Shown here: one piece after another, positions 15,398-16,682 of the stretch | Layout of the letters: each line of letters begins with the position of its first letter | Position numbering within the stretch: the stretch's first letter is position 1 | Source: Giesbergeria sp. | GTDB taxonomy: Bacteria > Pseudomonadota > Gammaproteobacteria > Burkholderiales > Burkholderiaceae_C | DNA: 16,682 nt | Direction: 5' to 3' | NCBI GenBank assembly: GCA_030690515.1 | Contig: JAUYGP010000189.1 | Coordinates: 1 to 16,682, forward strand | Position numbers and translations under genes: made by a program | The notes under the pieces: generated by a model | What the model was told of the DNA's origin: nothing | Database searches by the model: none | Seen by the model: the letters and a program-made list of their open reading frames with translations, nothing else

Positions 15398-15862
15398 TTA
15401 AAGGTCTTCCCCGAGCTCTTGGGAAAGCTTACTAAGCCTCTTGAGAGCATCCTCAGAACGTTGCTTTTGTTCCCTTTGATAGCGCAAAAGCTCTTCGAAT
15501 TCAATGCGGCGGTGTCGGTTGATGAGCCGACATTTCAATCTTTCAGCCTGGATCTCTTTGATCACGAAAGGCCGCGACACGTTCAAAAATGCTGCGGCCT
15601 CCTGAGTGGTTAGCTCGTGCTTCTGAGGCACTAGAAGCATTGGTTCGCGCTTAGCCATCTGCCGTAAGACATCCGCAAAAAATCTTAGCGCTCGCGGTGG
15701 GAGGTTCAACACAGGGGCTTCACCTACCCCTCCGTCCATCTCGATCGTCACTTTGATCTTTTCAGCTTTGGAATGATCCAAAGCTGCCACGAGGCAAGCT
15801 CGTGCCGCACCTGCCATCTCAGCTTCCGCTTCGCTGGCAGAGTCCAGTACTTGTTGGTTCAT
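15398..15862 (-). CDS. HTH (excisionase-like) antitoxin paired with the PIN toxin
   Basis: The 154-residue protein carries a MerR/excisionase-type helix-turn-helix at about 82-128 (ELTTQEAAAFLNVSRPFVIK, then LINRHRRIEFEELLRYQ), followed by a charged C-terminal helix that likely wraps the toxin. The N-terminal half (1-80) is less characteristic, with an acidic start and the VLNLPPRALRFFADVLRQMA stretch. As first gene of the pair it probably binds the toxin and represses the operon. The ATG at 15860-15862 is fixed by AGGAGA at 15868-15873, 5 nt upstream; the frame is open to 16195 but that extension runs through the promoter. Base composition is more AT-rich than in the core genes. Family assignment is by motif and position. 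Confidence 0.82.
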   Translation of the reverse strand: MNQQVLDSASEAEAEMAGAARACLVAALDHSKAEKIKVTIEMDGGVGEAPVLNLPPRALRFFADVLRQMAKREPMLLVPQKHELTTQEAAAFLNVSRPFVIKEIQAERLKCRLINRHRRIEFEELLRYQREQKQRSEDALKRLSKLSQELGEDL

Positions 15863-15917
15863 TTCTTTCTCCTGGGGTTCGCTACGCAAGTTCGGACCTT
15901 TTTGGGCCCACGAGAGA

Positions 15918-15946
15918 AGCATACGCAATATTCGAAATATTCGCAA
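15918..15946 (-). promoter_or_regulatory. Promoter with embedded operator repeats for the toxin-antitoxin operon
   Basis: On the minus strand TTGCGA (-35, 15941-15946) and TATGCT (-10, 15918-15923) are spaced by exactly 17 bp. Within and next to the spacer, AATATTCGA (15927-15935) and AATATTCGC (15936-15944) form a perfect 9-bp-period tandem, each with a palindromic AATATT core. A repressor bound there would block polymerase, which fits autorepression by the HTH antitoxin. Transcription would start near 15911, leaving about 49 nt before the ATG. Confidence 0.65.
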
Positions 15947-16022
15947 TGAGTAGGACGGCACGCTTTTAGAAGGCTCAGTCCTACAACGGCCACAACCAAC
16001 CGCTCCAGGACTAGCCGATGCC

Positions 16023-16448
16023 ATGGATATCGCATTGCTGACCGGCCAACGCCCGGCAGACGTGCTCAAGATCAAGCGCTCAGACATTCGCGACGGTGCG
16101 CTGTGGATCGTGCAGAACAAGACGGGCGCGCGCCTGGGTATAGAGGTCACAGGGGAACTTGCTGCGCTCATCGAACGCATCACGCAGAGGCCCACGACGG
16201 CAATCAGCGCTTACCTCATTCAAGATGCAAACGGCCAGCCATTGAGCCAGTTTGCGCTGCGCTCACGCTTCGACAAGGCGCGGACGCTGGCGAAGGTGGA
16301 CTTTCAGTTTCGGGACATTCGGGCGAAGGCTGCGACCGACACGGGAGACCTCGCGCATTCTCAGAAGCTGCTGGCTCACAAGAATCGGGAGATGACTGAG
16401 CACTACGTGAAAGCACGAATCGGGGAGCGCGTTCGCCCTCTGCGTTAG
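16023..16448 (+). pseudogene. Truncated tyrosine recombinase (integrase), catalytic domain only
   Basis: The 141 codons encode most of a phage/island integrase catalytic domain: ALLTGQRPADVLKIKRSDI with the first catalytic Arg, QNKTGARLGIEV around the catalytic Lys region, FRDIRAKAATDTGD holding the second Arg (the usual His three residues earlier is Arg), LLAHKNREMTEHYVK with the histidine and the nucleophilic Tyr. Complete integrases have about 200 or more residues before this point, with an arm-binding and core-binding domain. Here the frame is open only back to 15954 (stop TAG at 15951) and residues upstream of LADAMDIALL do not resemble an integrase. The front end is therefore lost and the ATG at 16023 is internal, without a ribosome-binding site. 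It probably derives from the island's own or an earlier integrase. Confidence 0.8.
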
Positions 16449-16682
16449 TCAGATGTACGAAACGTGTTCAACGCCCGGAACTGCAATCAGGTCGTTGGGG
16501 GTCAATGCGCCTCTTTCCCATAGATTCAAGAATTTCCCAACACCAGCCCGCAAGGCGCCCCAGTAGTTGTAACCTGCGCCGATCTTGGCGCGCATGCCTG
16601 CTACTGCATGCGCAGGATCAACATTTCGATAGCGGTACAAGCCAAGCCGGATTTGCAGCTCTTTGTAAACCTCGATTGGGCG
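16449..16682 (-). CDS. Unrecognised protein, C-terminal part (partial)
   Basis: The minus-strand frame enters from the right edge and ends with TGA at 16449-16451, giving 77 residues. It starts RPIEVYKELQIRLGLYRYRN, includes VDPAHAVAGMRAKIGAGYNY and ends GVEHVSYI. It is rich in aromatic and basic residues, with no nuclease, HTH or membrane motif I can name. It ends tail to tail against the integrase remnant with no spacer. No start is visible, because the frame is open to the window edge. An internal TTG at 16640 could be read as a start but is unlikely. I cannot assign a function. Confidence 0.5.
   Translation of the reverse strand, partial: RPIEVYKELQIRLGLYRYRNVDPAHAVAGMRAKIGAGYNYWGALRAGVGKFLNLWERGALTPNDLIAVPGVEHVSYI

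Larger units (their letters stand above)
14697..16682. mobile_element. End of a genomic island inserted in tRNA-Phe (continues beyond the window)
   Basis: From the broken tRNA-Phe rightward the sequence changes character. It is visibly more AT-rich up to about 15950, and holds a toxin-antitoxin pair, a truncated integrase and an unrecognised gene, in contrast to the housekeeping genes on the left. The 14697-14821 stretch has no gene; it holds the inverted repeat described separately. The right limit is not in the window. Confidence 0.65.

Noticed and set aside
15927..15944. Start of a CRISPR-like repeat array
   Set aside because: Only two 9-bp units without spacers; better explained as an operator. 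No CRISPR array is visible anywhere in the window.
15863..16195. N-terminal extension of the antitoxin frame
   Set aside because: It runs through the promoter, lacks a ribosome-binding site, and overlaps the integrase remnant antisense; AGGAGA at 15868 supports the shorter start.

Overview
This is a GC-rich chromosomal window that reads as a member of the Comamonadaceae (Burkholderiales, betaproteobacteria; Acidovorax-like). That placement rests on protein flavour, on the recG/oxyR/dps/ubiA neighbourhood and on an intergenic repeat style I remember from this family. It was not tested by database search.

Layout, left to right. (1) Positions 1-2962 hold a glycerol-use locus: the N-terminal part of a GlpS-type ABC ATPase on the minus strand, a divergent glpR repressor and glpK. 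The roughly 190-bp gap between glpS and glpR carries two TTTTTGTTC repeats exactly 10 bp apart that look like GlpR half-sites. (2) Positions 2969-3139 hold a compact, almost fully palindromic element with perfect 23-bp ends (a MITE-like insertion) between glpK and proC. (3) proC (plus) converges on ubiA (minus) across a short degenerate repeat. (4) Positions 4114-8206 form a minus-strand stress and housekeeping run: oxyR, dps, a CYTH-CHAD protein and ubiA. (5) Positions 8320-14555 hold recG flanked by two cyclic-di-GMP genes: a membrane dCache-HAMP-PAS-GGDEF-EAL protein with a wrecked GGDEF signature but an intact EAL domain, and a DUF3391/HD-GYP protein. Both point to c-di-GMP breakdown. (6) Positions 14650-16682 are the edge of a genomic island. 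A terminator and the 3' part of a tRNA-Phe gene (anticodon loop to CCA, 5' half missing) mark the attachment site. Beyond it lie a more AT-rich PIN-toxin/HTH-antitoxin pair with a readable promoter and operator, a tyrosine-recombinase gene cut down to its catalytic domain, and the C-terminus of an unrecognised gene that leaves the window.

How the genes fit together. GlpR probably represses both the glycerol ABC transporter and its own gene or operon with glpK, which phosphorylates the imported glycerol. OxyR, with both redox cysteines at 199 and 208, lies just upstream of dps, a classic peroxide-defence target. The two c-di-GMP genes sit around recG, one of them between recG and oxyR, which are often neighbours in proteobacteria. 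The right end is accessory DNA. Its oddities (tRNA split in the anticodon stem, decapitated integrase, promoter-embedded repeats of the toxin-antitoxin pair) are the best targets for follow-up. I did not find a clearly new multi-gene system; the strongest unusual items are listed as findings.
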